NCBI GenBank assembly: GCA_017303355.1
Contig: JAFLCU010000013.1
Location: forward strand, 44,210 to 108,209
Length of the DNA: 64,000 bases
Direction: 5' to 3'
DNA from: Caulobacterales bacterium
Lineage (GTDB): Bacteria > Pseudomonadota > Alphaproteobacteria > Caulobacterales > Aquidulcibacteraceae
Position 1 is the first letter of the stretch; the number at the start of each line of letters is the position of its first letter. Under the pieces are notes generated by a model. The model did no database searches. It saw only the letters and a list, made by a program, of their open reading frames with translations, and had not been told where the DNA came from. Shown one piece after another: positions 53,933-62,599 of this stretch. Made by a program: the position numbers and the translations under genes.

Positions 53933-55303
53933 TTATTGGCGCGCGTAAAGGAAACTCTGGCCCTGCTGTGTGAGCGTCAGGGCGGGCGACAGGCCCGTTT
54001 CGGCCGGCGCGAACTCAAGCGTGACGTTGTCCTCGCGGATGAAAAAGAGGCGCTCCGTCTCGGCGTAAAGGCTGATCAGCTGACCGCCCTGCTGGATCGC
54101 CAAACCATCGCCGGCGCGGACAATCGTCAGCGTGTCATCCGGCGCGTAGGCATATGCGCCGACATATCGGTCGAGCGCCGCGGGCGCGACCCCGATCGCC
54201 ACGCGCACCGGAATGGGCGCCACGTCGACGGGTTCGTTCGGATCGAGCGCGCGGAAGCCGATATCGTCCACGCCAATGCCGGTGGCCATGTTGGCGAACG
54301 CAATCACGCCGGAACGATCATCGAGCGATGTCGCCAAGAACGAGCGCACCCCGCCACCGCTGCCGTTGGACCACGCGATCGATCGGCCATTGCGCGTGCG
54401 CACGCGCCAGCCCAGCGCCATCCGCGTCTCCGCGTCAGCGCCGGGACGCGCGGGCGTCAGCATCGAGCGTGCAATGGCCGACATGCGGCCATGCTCTTCC
54501 GACCAGAGCGACAGGAATTTTTGGAGATCGGCAATAGTCGAGAAAAGGCCGCCGGCAGGCGCGAGCGCGCCGAAGTCCCACGGCTGCATCGGCGCCCAAT
54601 CGCCATTGTAGCCCTGTACCAATCGCGCGCGTGTCTCGTCGCTGGGGGACAGCGTTGTGCTGGTCATGCGCAGCGGCCGCAAAATCCGCTCCTCAAGCAG
54701 CGTCGCGTACGGCCTGCCGGCGCGCTCCGCGAGCGCCCAACCGAGCAGCGCGTAGCCGAAGTTCGAGTATTCGAAGCGCTCACCGGGCGTCCGCCCGAGC
54801 CGGATCGCCGCGATGTCAGCCTGCAACTCCTGCGGAGAATAACCCGCGTATGGATTGTCCTGGCTTCGATCGACGCGGCTGATTGGGCGCAGCGGCAAAC
54901 CGCTTGTGTGCGTCGCGAGATCGAGAAGTGTGATGGCGCGGCCTTCATGGACGAGTTGCGGCGCGTCTCGGATCAGTGGCTCGTCGAGCGCGACCTCGCC
55001 GCGCTCGACCGCGTCCGCGAACAGAAAAGCGGTGAAGACCTTCGTGAGCGACGCGATCTGAAAGGTGGTGTCGGCGGAAATCGGCGCGCCGCCGTCGATG
55101 CGCGTGACGCCATGCGATGCGAACGAGAAGACGCCATTGCGCGCAACCGCTATAGCGCCACCCGATCCGCGATGCTGATCGTCTATGCGCGCCGCGAGCA
55201 ACGCCGTGACGGTGTTGCCTGTCCGCTCCGACGTGTTGACGCTTGCACAAGCGGCGAGTGCACACGTCCCCGCCAGCAAACTTCGCCGCGACATCACCCG
55301 CAT
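53933..55303 (-). CDS. Serine hydrolase of the class C beta-lactamase/esterase family
   Basis: A 456-residue exported protein (lipoprotein-like leader LLAGTCALAACAS). Active-site motifs: SLTK (SxxK) in FQIASLTKVF, YSN in FEYSNFGYALLGW, and GSGGG in place of the KTG/HSG box. A C-terminal beta domain (YVGAYAYAPDDTLTIV) marks it as a peptidase/esterase-like member rather than a resistance enzyme. ATG 55303 has GGAGCG upstream. It lies between rplQ and a copy of the rplQ tail. Confidence 0.9.
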   Translation of the reverse strand: MRVMSRRSLLAGTCALAACASVNTSERTGNTVTALLAARIDDQHRGSGGAIAVARNGVFSFASHGVTRIDGGAPISADTTFQIASLTKVFTAFLFADAVERGEVALDEPLIRDAPQLVHEGRAITLLDLATHTSGLPLRPISRVDRSQDNPYAGYSPQELQADIAAIRLGRTPGERFEYSNFGYALLGWALAERAGRPYATLLEERILRPLRMTSTTLSPSDETRARLVQGYNGDWAPMQPWDFGALAPAGGLFSTIADLQKFLSLWSEEHGRMSAIARSMLTPARPGADAETRMALGWRVRTRNGRSIAWSNGSGGGVRSFLATSLDDRSGVIAFANMATGIGVDDIGFRALDPNEPVDVAPIPVRVAIGVAPAALDRYVGAYAYAPDDTLTIVRAGDGLAIQQGGQLISLYAETERLFFIREDNVTLEFAPAETGLSPALTLTQQGQSFLYARQ

Positions 55304-55344
55304 CAGAGCGCTCCTTTTGTGCGAAACATATCGAGGCCAGCGCC

Positions 55345-55376
55345 GAAAAAAGAAGGGCCGCTCCTTGGAGCGGCCC
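55345..55376 (-). terminator. Rho-independent terminator after rplQ
   Basis: On the minus strand, GGGCCGCTCC pairs with GGAGCGGCCC around a 2-base centre, followed by a run of T (complement of GAAAAAAG at 55344-55352). It ends the ribosomal operon and separates it from the hydrolase gene. Confidence 0.88.
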
Positions 55377-55402
55377 CGTATTTCTGCTGGTTCAGCGAAG
55401 GC

Positions 55403-55822
55403 TCAGCCCTCGTCGGTATAGATCGCTTCCGGGCGCGGGCCGCTGTCTTGGCCGCGAGCCGCTTCGTCGCGGTCGACGAACTCGATCACCGCGAGCGGGG
55501 CGTTGTCGCCGTGGCGGAAGCCCGCCTTCAGCACGCGCGTGTAGCCGCCGGCGCGCGCCTTGTAGCGCGGCGCAAGCGTTTCAAAGAGCTTCTTGGTTTG
55601 CGTTTCGTCGCGCATGCGCGAGAGCACCAGGCGGCGCGCGCCCAGATCGCCCTTCTTCGCCAGCGTGACCAAACGCTCGACCACCGGACGAAGCGCCTTC
55701 GCCTTCGGCAGCGTCGTCACGATTTGCTCGTGCTTGATCAGCGAGGCCGCCATGTTGGCGAACATCGCCTGACGGTGGCTGGCCGTGCGGCCGAGCTTCT
55801 TGTGTCCTGTACCGTGACGCAT
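55403..55822 (-). CDS. rplQ: 50S ribosomal protein L17
   Basis: A 139-residue L17: [39 protein letters not shown] is the conserved N-terminus, GYTRVLK and [13 protein letters not shown] the core. The last 16 codons are duplicated at 53819-53867. It is last in the rpsM-rpsK-rpoA-rplQ operon. Confidence 0.97.
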   Translation of the reverse strand: MRHGTGHKKLGRTASHRQAMFANMAASLIKHEQIVTTLPKAKALRPVVERLVTLAKKGDLGARRLVLSRMRDETQTKKLFETLAPRYKARAGGYTRVLKAGFRHGDNAPLAVIEFVDRDEAARGQDSGPRPEAIYTDEG

Positions 55823-55859
55823 GGTCTTTCCCCGCCGGGCTCAACGCCCGGCTCTCCTT

Positions 55860-56888
55860 TTAAATTTGGTCTTCGTACTTCTTGGCGAGGTCTTCGATGT
55901 TGTCCGGCGGCCAATTCTCGACCGCCATACCGAGGTGCAGACCCATCGAGGCCAGCACTTCCTTGATCTCGTTGAGCGACTTGCGACCGAAGTTCGGCGT
56001 GCGCAGCATCTCGCCTTCCGACTTCTGGATCAGATCGCCGATGTAGACGATGTTGTCGTTCTTCAAGCAATTGGCCGAACGCACCGAAAGCTCGAGCTCG
56101 TCGACCTTCTTCAGCAGCGCCGGATTGAACGGCAGATCCGGCTTGTCGCCGCCTTCCTTCTTCGCCTTCGGCTCTTCGAAGGTGATGAAGACTTGCAGCT
56201 GGTCTTGCAGAATGCGCGCGGCGTAGGCGATCGCATCTTCCGGACGGATCGCGCCGTTGGTTTCGACTTCGATGATCAGCTTATCGTAATCGAGCACTTG
56301 GCCTTCGCGGGTGTTTTCCACGCGATAGGCGACGCGCTTCACCGGCGAGTAGATCGAGTCGATGGCGATCAGGCCGATCGGCGCATCATCCGGACGGTTC
56401 TTCTCAGCCGGGACATAGCCCTTGCCGTTGTTGATCGTCAGCTCCATGCGGAGCGAGGCGCCCTCGTCCAACGTGCAGATCACGAGGTCGGGGTTCAGGA
56501 TTTCCATGTCGGAAACCGTCTGAATGTCGCTGGCCTTCACTTCGCCCGGGCCCGTCTTCGTCAGCATGACGCGCTTAGGGCCTTCGCCGCGCATACGGAT
56601 CGCGGTTTGCTTCAGGTTCAGCACGATGTCGGTGACGTCTTCGCGTACGCCTTGGATCGAGCTGAACTCGTGCACGACGCCATCGATTTGCACCGACGTG
56701 ATCGCCGCACCCTGCAGCGAGGAGAGCAGCACGCGACGCAGCGCGTTGCCGAGCGTCATGCCGAAGCCGCGCTCAAGCGGTTCGGCGATCAGCGTCGCGC
56801 GACGTGCGGGATCGTAGCTGTGCTCGACGATCGGCTTTTTAGGGCGGATCAGTTCGAGCCAATTCTTTTCAATCGACATCATGCTCAT
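55860..56888 (-). CDS. rpoA: RNA polymerase alpha subunit
   Basis: A 342-residue alpha subunit with N-terminal assembly domain ([40 protein letters not shown]) and C-terminal DNA-binding domain ([46 protein letters not shown]). ATG 56888 follows GGAAA; a TTG at 56903 and ATG 56879 are alternatives. Confidence 0.98.
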   Translation of the reverse strand: MSMMSIEKNWLELIRPKKPIVEHSYDPARRATLIAEPLERGFGMTLGNALRRVLLSSLQGAAITSVQIDGVVHEFSSIQGVREDVTDIVLNLKQTAIRMRGEGPKRVMLTKTGPGEVKASDIQTVSDMEILNPDLVICTLDEGASLRMELTINNGKGYVPAEKNRPDDAPIGLIAIDSIYSPVKRVAYRVENTREGQVLDYDKLIIEVETNGAIRPEDAIAYAARILQDQLQVFITFEEPKAKKEGGDKPDLPFNPALLKKVDELELSVRSANCLKNDNIVYIGDLIQKSEGEMLRTPNFGRKSLNEIKEVLASMGLHLGMAVENWPPDNIEDLAKKYEDQI

Positions 56889-56945
56889 AGTTTTTCCAAT
56901 CAACGGGGCGCAGCGGAAAACGCGCGCGAGCCCGATAGATAGTGA

Positions 56946-57335
56946 TTAGACGCGGCGACGCTTAGGCGGGCGGCAGCCATTGTGCGGGATCGGCGTCACG
57001 TCACGGATCGACGTCACGGTGAAGCCCACAGCTTGCAGCGCGCGCAGCGCGCTTTCGCGGCCCGAACCCGGACCAGACACGTTCACTTCGAGCGTGCGCA
57101 TGCCGTGCTCCATCGCCTTGCGGCCCGCATCTTCTGCGGCGACCTGCGCGGCGTACGGCGTCGACTTACGCGAGCCCTTAAAGCCCATCGTGCCGGCGCT
57201 CGACCACGAGATCGTGTTGCCTTGCGCATCGGCGATCGTGATCATCGTGTTGTTGAACGAAGCGTTCACGTGCGCGACGCCCGTGACGATGTTCTTACGC
57301 TCACGCTTCTTAACGCGTGCTGCTTCCTTAGCCAT
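56946..57335 (-). CDS. rpsK: 30S ribosomal protein S11
   Basis: A 129-residue S11 with [40 protein letters not shown] and the C-terminal [16 protein letters not shown]. It lies 12 bases after rpsM. Confidence 0.98.
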   Translation of the reverse strand: MAKEAARVKKRERKNIVTGVAHVNASFNNTMITIADAQGNTISWSSAGTMGFKGSRKSTPYAAQVAAEDAGRKAMEHGMRTLEVNVSGPGSGRESALRALQAVGFTVTSIRDVTPIPHNGCRPPKRRRV

Positions 57336-57347
57336 TGCGGCGTGTCC

Positions 57348-57728
57348 TTACTTCTTGGTCGCTTGCTTCTTACCGGCGATCGGCTTCGCCGGGCCTTTGC
57401 GCGTGCGCGCGTTCGTATGCGTGCGCTGACCGCGGACCGGCAGGCCCTTGCGATGACGCAGGCCGCGATAGCAGCCGAGGTCCATCAGACGCTTGATGTT
57501 GGTCGCGGTTTCGCGGCGAAGATCGCCCTCGACCGTGTAGTCGCGATCGATCGCTTCGCGGATCTGCAGAACTTCCGCGTCCGTCAGTTCGCTGACGCGG
57601 CGTTCCGGCGCGATGCCGACCTTCTCGATGATTTCCTTGGCGTAGTGACCGCCGATCCCATGGATATATTGCAGCGCGATAACGACGCGCTTCTGGGTGG
57701 GGATATTTACGCCGGCGATACGTGCCAT
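57348..57728 (-). CDS. rpsM: 30S ribosomal protein S13
   Basis: A 126-residue S13 starting [20 protein letters not shown], with [24 protein letters not shown] near the end. ATG 57728 is the family start; the longer frame is untranslated leader. Normally it directly follows adk or secY; here an inserted regulator-reductase pair separates them, so rpsM probably has its own promoter. Confidence 0.97.
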   Translation of the reverse strand: MARIAGVNIPTQKRVVIALQYIHGIGGHYAKEIIEKVGIAPERRVSELTDAEVLQIREAIDRDYTVEGDLRRETATNIKRLMDLGCYRGLRHRKGLPVRGQRTHTNARTRKGPAKPIAGKKQATKK

Positions 57729-57764
57729 GTGGCGGTGCTCCAAAACGCAATAGACGCGACGCCG

Positions 57765-57782
57765 CCGGATCGTTCGATCCGG
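57765..57782. promoter_or_regulatory. Palindrome in the rpsM leader
   Basis: A perfect 8-bp inverted repeat, CCGGATCG-TT-CGATCCGG, 37 bases before rpsM. It could be a leader hairpin for the downstream ribosomal genes or an end structure of the HxlR gene's upstream segment. Confidence 0.35.
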
Positions 57783-57839
57783 GGACATCGCGGTTCGGTG
57801 TTCGCGAAGGGCGTGGTTATAGCGGGGCGAAATGCCGCG

Positions 57840-58256
57840 TCAACCAGCGGAAACGCGCTTTTCCTGCGGCGGATCGGCATCCGCGGCAGCGTCAAATCGT
57901 GCGCGCGCGGCCATAATGCAAGGCTGGTGGCGCATGGCCCAATCGCCCAGCGCGGCGACCGGAACCAAAAGGTCGCGGCCGAGCTCGGTAAGCTCATAAT
58001 CGACCCGCGGCGGGATGCTCGGCGTCACGGTGCGGCGCACAATCCCGTCCCGCTCCAGCCCCCGCAGCGTCAGCGTCAGCATGCGCTGCGAGATACCGTT
58101 AATCCCCCGCTTGATTTCGTTGAACCTTTTGGAGCCCTGGCCGAGCATCATGATGATCAGCACGGTCCATTTATCGCCCACCCGCGACAAGATCTCGCTC
58201 ACCAGCCGGCAATCGGCGGAGGCCGGGTCGGGGACATGAGTGTTACCGGGTGACAT
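57840..58256 (-). CDS. HxlR-family winged-helix regulator
   Basis: A 138-residue regulator. CRLVSEILSRVGDKWTVLIIMMLGQGSKRFNEIKRGINGISQRMLTLTLRGLERDGIVRR is the HxlR core with its N-terminal Cys, often a redox or aldehyde sensor. ATG 58256 follows AAGAAGG. It is divergent from an FMN reductase gene, which it most likely represses. The pair interrupts the ribosomal operon between adk and rpsM. Confidence 0.9.
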   Translation of the reverse strand: MSPGNTHVPDPASADCRLVSEILSRVGDKWTVLIIMMLGQGSKRFNEIKRGINGISQRMLTLTLRGLERDGIVRRTVTPSIPPRVDYELTELGRDLLVPVAALGDWAMRHQPCIMAARARFDAAADADPPQEKRVSAG

Positions 58257-58297
58257 GTACGTGCCTTCTTGAGCCATACTTACAGGCACTCATATAG

Positions 58298-58322
58298 CCC
58301 TGGTTACCGATTTATACCAGGG
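58298..58322. promoter_or_regulatory. Candidate HxlR operator
   Basis: CCCTGGT and ACCAGGG are separated by 11 bases in the 75-base divergent promoter region, right before the reductase start. Its symmetry and place suit an operator for the neighbouring regulator. Confidence 0.5.
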
Positions 58323-58331
58323 GATCGAAAA

Positions 58332-58895
58332 ATGACCACCAAAGTCGCCGTCATCGTCGGCAGCCTCCGCAAGGACTCCGTCAATCGCATTTTCACCGAG
58401 GCCTTGGCCAGATTGGCCCGCCCGAAGCTCGAATTCCACTTCGTCGAGATCGGCGACCTGCCGCTCTATAACCAGGACCTGGAAGCTGACCTGCCGGCCC
58501 CGGTGCAGCGCTTCAAGCGCGAGATCGAGGCGGCGGACGCCGTCCTGCTCGTCACGCCGGAATTCAACCGCAGCTTCTCGGCCGCGCTGAAGAACGCCAT
58601 CGAGTGGGGCGCCCGCCCGTGGGGCAAGAATTCCTGGGCCGGCAAGCCCGCCGCTATTATCGGCGCGAGCTTGGGTGCGGTCGGCACGGCCGTGGCGCAA
58701 TCGCAGCTCCGCAGCGTCGCGGGCGCCATCGGTCTGCACGTCAACGTCCACCCGGAAATCTATCTGAACTTCCGCGAAGGCCAGGTCGTGAACGGCGAGA
58801 TCGCCGATGAGGGCCTGAGGCAATTGATGACCTCGTGGGTCGATGCGTTCGCCAATTGGGCCAAGCGCCTGCGCGCGCCGGCGCTCAGCTTCTAA
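58332..58895 (+). CDS. NAD(P)H-dependent FMN reductase (ChrR/azoreductase-like)
   Basis: A 187-residue flavodoxin-fold reductase. VIVGSLRKDSVNRIFTEALARL is the FMN phosphate loop, TPEFNRSFSAALKNAIEW the second flavin contact, and GASLGAVGTAVAQSQLR the third. Relatives reduce quinones, chromate or azo dyes and protect against electrophiles. ATG 58332; regulated presumably by the divergent HxlR protein. A strong terminator isolates it from adk. Confidence 0.92.
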   Translation: MTTKVAVIVGSLRKDSVNRIFTEALARLARPKLEFHFVEIGDLPLYNQDLEADLPAPVQRFKREIEAADAVLLVTPEFNRSFSAALKNAIEWGARPWGKNSWAGKPAAIIGASLGAVGTAVAQSQLRSVAGAIGLHVNVHPEIYLNFREGQVVNGEIADEGLRQLMTSWVDAFANWAKRLRAPALSF

Positions 58896-58940
58896 CGACC
58901 TAAGCCGCGCATCCCCGCACCCTCGTCCCTGGATGCGCGC

Positions 58941-58984
58941 AAGCCCTTCCTCGCCACTCCCCGGAGCGAGGAAGGGCTTTTTTT
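58941..58984 (+). terminator. Rho-independent terminator of the FMN reductase gene
   Basis: A perfect 14-bp stem (AAGCCCTTCCTCGC with GCGAGGAAGGGCTT), 11-base loop, then six T residues. Confidence 0.93.
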
Positions 58985-59001
58985 ATGCTTTACTCGGAAG
59001 C

Positions 59002-59562
59002 TTAAGCCAGCGCGCCAGCGATGCCGCGCGCGACGCTTTCGACATCGGCCATGCCGTCCACGCCGGCTAATTTGCCCTGCTTTTCGTAGTAGGGCACGAG
59101 CGGGGCGGTTTGATTGAAATAAGCGTCGAGGCGAACCTTGTACGCGTCCGGATTGTCGTCGGCGCGACCCTCTTCGTCGAACCGCTTGGCGATGCGCGCC
59201 ATCAATTGCACGCTGTCGACTTCGAGACGAATGACGCGATCGATCTTCTGGCCATGCTTGGCCAACATCGCATCCAACGCTTCCGCCTGCGCGACCGTGC
59301 GCGGGAAGCCGTCGAAGATGAAGCCGGGCGCGCCCTTGTTGGCGGCAAGCGCCTCCTCGATCAGCGCGATCACGATCTCATCGGAGACGAGCGAGCCCGA
59401 ATCCATGATCGCGGCGACCTTGGCGCCCAGTTCAGAGCCGCTCTTGCGCGCCGCGCGCAGCATGTCGCCGGTGGACAGTTGAACGAAACCCCGCTCAGCC
59501 GTGAGCCGCTTCGCCTGCGTGCCCTTGCCGGCTGCAGGCGGGCCGAACAGGATCAGGTTCAT
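59002..59562 (-). CDS. adk: Adenylate kinase
   Basis: A 186-residue short-type Adk lacking the zinc/LID insertion. P-loop GPPAAGKGTQAKRL, FIFDGFPRTVAQAEAL and RFDEEGRADDNPDAYKVRL are present. It equilibrates ATP, ADP and AMP. Its start overlaps the secY stop (ATGA). Confidence 0.97.
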   Translation of the reverse strand: MNLILFGPPAAGKGTQAKRLTAERGFVQLSTGDMLRAARKSGSELGAKVAAIMDSGSLVSDEIVIALIEEALAANKGAPGFIFDGFPRTVAQAEALDAMLAKHGQKIDRVIRLEVDSVQLMARIAKRFDEEGRADDNPDAYKVRLDAYFNQTAPLVPYYEKQGKLAGVDGMADVESVARGIAGALA

Positions 59563-60914
59563 TTCTTGAGCACTCCCCCCGCGCTCGGACCACGCAATTT
59601 CGAGCGCTTGATCAACGCTTCATACTGGTGCGCGACCAGATGCGACTGGATCTGCGCGACAGTGTCGAGCGTCACCGAGATCACGATCAGGACCGACGTG
59701 CCGCCGAGATAGAACGGCACTGCGTAGTACGAGATCAAAATTTCCGGCAGCAAGCAGACCAGCGTGATGTAGCCGGCGCCAATCACGGTAAGGCGCGTCA
59801 GCACGTAGTCGAGATATTCGGCGGTTTTCTTGCCGGGGCGAATGCCCGGCAGGAAGCCGCCATACTTGCGCAGATTGTCCGCCGTCTCTTCAGGATTGAA
59901 CACGATCGAGGTGTAGAAGAAGCAGAAGAAGATGATGCCCACGGCGTAGAGGATCATATGGCCTGGCTTGCCGTAGCCGAACGAGGCCTGGAACATCGTC
60001 AGCCATTCCGGCGCATCGGCGCCCATGCCGGCGAAGCTCGCCAGCGTCGTCGGCAGCAACAGCAGCGACGAAGCGAAGATCGGCGGAATGACGCCGGCCG
60101 TGTTGATCTTGAGCGGCAGGAATGAGCTTTCGCCCATGAACATGCGGCCCTTTTCCTGACGCTTCGGATATTGCACCACGAGACGGCGCTGCGAGCGTTC
60201 GATAAACACCACGAACACGATCACCGCGAGCATCACGGCCACGATCGCGAAGATCGCGAACGGGTTGATGTCGCCCGTGCGCGCCAGCGCCAGGGTTTGG
60301 AATGCAACCCGCGGCAGCTCGGCGACGATGCCGGCGAAGATGATGAGCGAGACGCCGTTGCCGACGCCGCGCGCCGTCATTTGCTCGCCCAGCCACATCA
60401 GGAACATCGTGCCGCCCGTGAGCGTGATCACGGTCGAGGCGATGAAGAAGAGGCCGGGATTGGTCACAACGCCCGGGCTCGATGAAAGGCCGATGGCGAT
60501 GCCGTACGATTGCACCAGCGCCAGCACCAGCGTCAGATAACGCGTGTATTGGTTCAGCTGCTTGCGGCCGACTTCGCCTTCCTTCTTCAAGCGCTCAAGC
60601 GAGGGCACCGATGTCGCCATCAGTTGCACGATGATCGAGGCCGAGATGTAGGGCATCACGTTCAGCGCGAAGATCGCCATCCGCTCCACGGCGCCGCCGG
60701 AGAACGTGTTGAACATGCCGAGAATGCCGCCAGCCTGCTGCTGGAAGGCATTGGCGAACGCAGCCGGATCAATCCCCGGGATCGGTATGAACGTGCCGAC
60801 CCGATAGACGATCAGTGCAATCAGGGTGAACCAGATGCGCTTCTGGAGTTCTGTCGCCTTCGCGAACGCCGCGAAGTTGATATTGGCGGCAAGTTGTTCT
60901 GCGGCTGAAGCCAT
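59559..60914 (-). CDS. secY: Preprotein translocase subunit SecY
   Basis: A 451-residue ten-helix channel subunit. RIWFTLIALIVYRVGTFIPIPGI, the MNAL-type region ALNVMPYISASIIVQLM and IRPGKKTAEYLDYVLTRLTVIGA are diagnostic. SecY forms the SecYEG channel used by SRP/FtsY (both encoded in this window) and SecA. Confidence 0.98.
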   Translation of the reverse strand: MASAAEQLAANINFAAFAKATELQKRIWFTLIALIVYRVGTFIPIPGIDPAAFANAFQQQAGGILGMFNTFSGGAVERMAIFALNVMPYISASIIVQLMATSVPSLERLKKEGEVGRKQLNQYTRYLTLVLALVQSYGIAIGLSSSPGVVTNPGLFFIASTVITLTGGTMFLMWLGEQMTARGVGNGVSLIIFAGIVAELPRVAFQTLALARTGDINPFAIFAIVAVMLAVIVFVVFIERSQRRLVVQYPKRQEKGRMFMGESSFLPLKINTAGVIPPIFASSLLLLPTTLASFAGMGADAPEWLTMFQASFGYGKPGHMILYAVGIIFFCFFYTSIVFNPEETADNLRKYGGFLPGIRPGKKTAEYLDYVLTRLTVIGAGYITLVCLLPEILISYYAVPFYLGGTSVLIVISVTLDTVAQIQSHLVAHQYEALIKRSKLRGPSAGGVLKK

Positions 60915-60979
60915 GTGGGCGCGCTGCTCCGAATCTTATCCCGGCATAGCCGGAAAACTCCCCGTCCGGAGAGCGAACC

Positions 60980-61462
60980 TTAGGCGGTTGCTTCGGCCGC
61001 GGGCGGCGCCAGCAACGTCACCTTGCCGCCGGCCTTTTCAACAGCCGCGATCGCGGCCGCCGAAGCGCCAGTGACAGTGATGTTCACTTTGGCCTTCAGT
61101 TCGCCGCGCGCAAGGAGGCGAACGCCGTCTTTCTTCCGGCGCAGCACGCCGGCTTCGACCAGCGTGTCCTCGGTGATCTCTGACTTGGCGTCGATCTTCT
61201 TGTTATCGATCGCATTTTGCAGCGTCGCCAGGTTGATCCATTGCGTAGTCTTGCTGTTGAGCGCGTTGAAGCCGCGCTTCGGCATACGCATGTGGATCGG
61301 CATTTGGCCGCCTTCGAAGCCATTGATCGACACGCCGCGACGGGACTTTTGGCCCTTCACGCCGCGACCACCGGTCTTGCCCTTGCCCGAGCCGACGCCG
61401 CGACCGACGCGCATCAGCTTCTTGGTGGAGCCCGGATTATCGGCCAGTTCGTTCAGTTTCAT
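60980..61462 (-). CDS. rplO: 50S ribosomal protein L15
   Basis: A 160-residue L15: [45 protein letters not shown] Gly-rich N-terminus is intact, and the C-terminal [22 protein letters not shown] is normal. A heptad-repeat element separates it from rpmD. Confidence 0.98.
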   Translation of the reverse strand: MKLNELADNPGSTKKLMRVGRGVGSGKGKTGGRGVKGQKSRRGVSINGFEGGQMPIHMRMPKRGFNALNSKTTQWINLATLQNAIDNKKIDAKSEITEDTLVEAGVLRRKKDGVRLLARGELKAKVNITVTGASAAAIAAVEKAGGKVTLLAPPAAEATA

Positions 61463-61477
61463 GTCGCTACCGCTCCA

Positions 61478-61555
61478 GGCAGTAGGCAGTAGGCAGTGGG
61501 CAGTCGCGAGTTCGCTTCGCTGCGCCCTATTGCCTATTGCCCATTGCCAACTGCC
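61478..61555. repeat. Heptad-repeat inverted element between rpmD and rplO
   Basis: Left arm (61478-61505): GGCAGTA twice, GGCAGTG, GGCAGTC. Right arm (61528-61555): TATTGCC twice, CATTGCC, AACTGCC, ending at the rpmD stop codon. As RNA the arms pair along all four heptads using G-U wobbles. The architecture repeats that of 20347-20436 with a different heptad. Confidence 0.75.
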
Positions 61556-61741
61556 TTACTTCACAATTTCGACCAAGTGATTTACCTTGCGGATCATGCC
61601 GTGGATCGACGGCGTGTCCTCAAGTTCAACAACTTGATTGGCGCGCTTCAGGCCGAGGCCCAGAAGCGTCGCGCGCTGATCGCCTTCGCGGCGGATCGGG
61701 CTGCCGGTACGGCGAACCTTGATGGTTTTCTTCGCAGCCAT
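61556..61741 (-). CDS. rpmD: 50S ribosomal protein L30
   Basis: A 61-residue L30: [28 protein letters not shown], then [15 protein letters not shown]. It begins four bases after the rpsE frame. Confidence 0.97.
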   Translation of the reverse strand: MAAKKTIKVRRTGSPIRREGDQRATLLGLGLKRANQVVELEDTPSIHGMIRKVNHLVEIVK

Positions 61742-61744
61742 CTA

Positions 61745-62299
61745 TCAGCCCTCCGCCGGCACTTCGCCGAGGCTCGCGCCGTCTTTCCGACGGCCGACCA
61801 GATCGGACACCTTCAAGCCACGACGGTTCGCCACTTGGCGCGGCGAGCTTTGCGACTTCAGCGCGTCGAACGTGGCGCGCACCATGTTGTACGGATTCGA
61901 CGAACCCTTCGACTTGGCGACGACGTCCGAAACGCCCAGCACTTCGAGCACGGCGCGCATCGGGCCGCCGGCGATCAAGCCCTTACCGGCGGGCGCCGCG
62001 CGCAGCATCACCTTGCCCGCGCCCCAACGGCCAGCGCCGTCATGGTGCAGGGTGCGGCCTTCGCGCAGCGGCACGCGGATCATCGACTTCTTGGCTTCGT
62101 CGGTGGCCTTGCGGATGGCTTCCGGCACTTCGCGCGCCTTGCCATGGCCGAAGCCAACGCGGCCCTTCTTGTCGCCAACCACGACGAGCGCGGCGAACGC
62201 ATAACCCGCCAGGGCGCCATAGCGGGAATAGACCGCCCGGAGCCCGCCGGGCACCGCCCGAACCGGGGCCGCCTTGATGCTGCCTGCCACTGCCGCCAT
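61745..62299 (-). CDS. rpsE: Ribosomal protein S5 frame with a foreign N-terminus
   Basis: From [39 protein letters not shown] to the end, the frame is a normal S5. Upstream of about 62,197 the expected S5 N-terminal domain (conserved block ending KVVKGGRRF) is missing. It is replaced by 34 residues starting [20 protein letters not shown] that do not resemble S5. This segment has its own GGGGAG ribosome binding site, so it looks like the start of another gene joined in frame by chance. rplR, rplF and rpsH, which should follow upstream, are absent. The likeliest cause is a chimeric join. Confidence 0.8.
   Translation of the reverse strand: MAAVAGSIKAAPVRAVPGGLRAVYSRYGALAGYAFAALVVVGDKKGRVGFGHGKAREVPEAIRKATDEAKKSMIRVPLREGRTLHHDGAGRWGAGKVMLRAAPAGKGLIAGGPMRAVLEVLGVSDVVAKSKGSSNPYNMVRATFDALKSQSSPRQVANRRGLKVSDLVGRRKDGASLGEVPAEG
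62195..62206. other. Probable chimeric junction
   Basis: S5 homology stops here, operon order breaks and composition changes: beyond this point the GCG/CGC-rich texture of the window gives way to CCGG/GGCC-rich DNA with more CGG, CCC and GAG codons. Confidence 0.65.
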
Positions 62300-62599
62300 T
62301 GCGCGTCCTGCTCCCCATCGACCACGGCCGCCCGGCCGTCACTGGCGCACCCGGGCGCCAGAGGCGGTTCCCCACCGCGGATTGAAATCCTACTCTCAGT
62401 TGTGCACATAAGGCACAACTGAGATGATGGACGGCAACGTTTTGACTTTATGTCAAGTCGTGGCCGTCAGTCCCAAGCCAGCGGACGACCTTAATGGTGC
62501 CCCGTGGACACGACTGTGAAGCCCCGCACGTCCACGGTGCCCCGCGGTCTGGAAAATGCGCTCGGGCGGCTTTTTTGGGACATGGGAAACCAATTCTGA
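62300..62599. other. Intergenic region of the distal segment
   Basis: No gene is seen. It contains a perfect 11-bp hairpin (62395-62405 with 62413-62423, loop ACATAAG, no T tract), TTGAC-N5-GTCAA at 62442-62456, and an 8-bp inverted repeat CCGTGGAC/GTCCACGG (62502-62509 with 62530-62537). These symmetrical sites lie between two divergent starts and may be operators. Confidence 0.45.

Noticed and set aside
53933..55303. Antibiotic-resistance beta-lactamase
   Set aside because: The third motif is not KTG and the C-terminal beta domain fits esterase/peptidase relatives; no evidence for resistance.
53936..55966. 676-codon frame opposite the serine hydrolase and rplQ
   Set aside because: Arg-rich, crosses the rplQ terminator and two real genes; a shadow of high GC.
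62395..62423. Terminator from the 11-bp hairpin
   Set aside because: No T tract on either side and it lies between divergent starts, so an operator is more plausible.
62442..62456. FNR/CRP-type box TTGAC-N5-GTCAA
   Set aside because: The spacer is five bases, not the four of FNR boxes with TTGAT/ATCAA arms; kept only as an unspecific palindrome.
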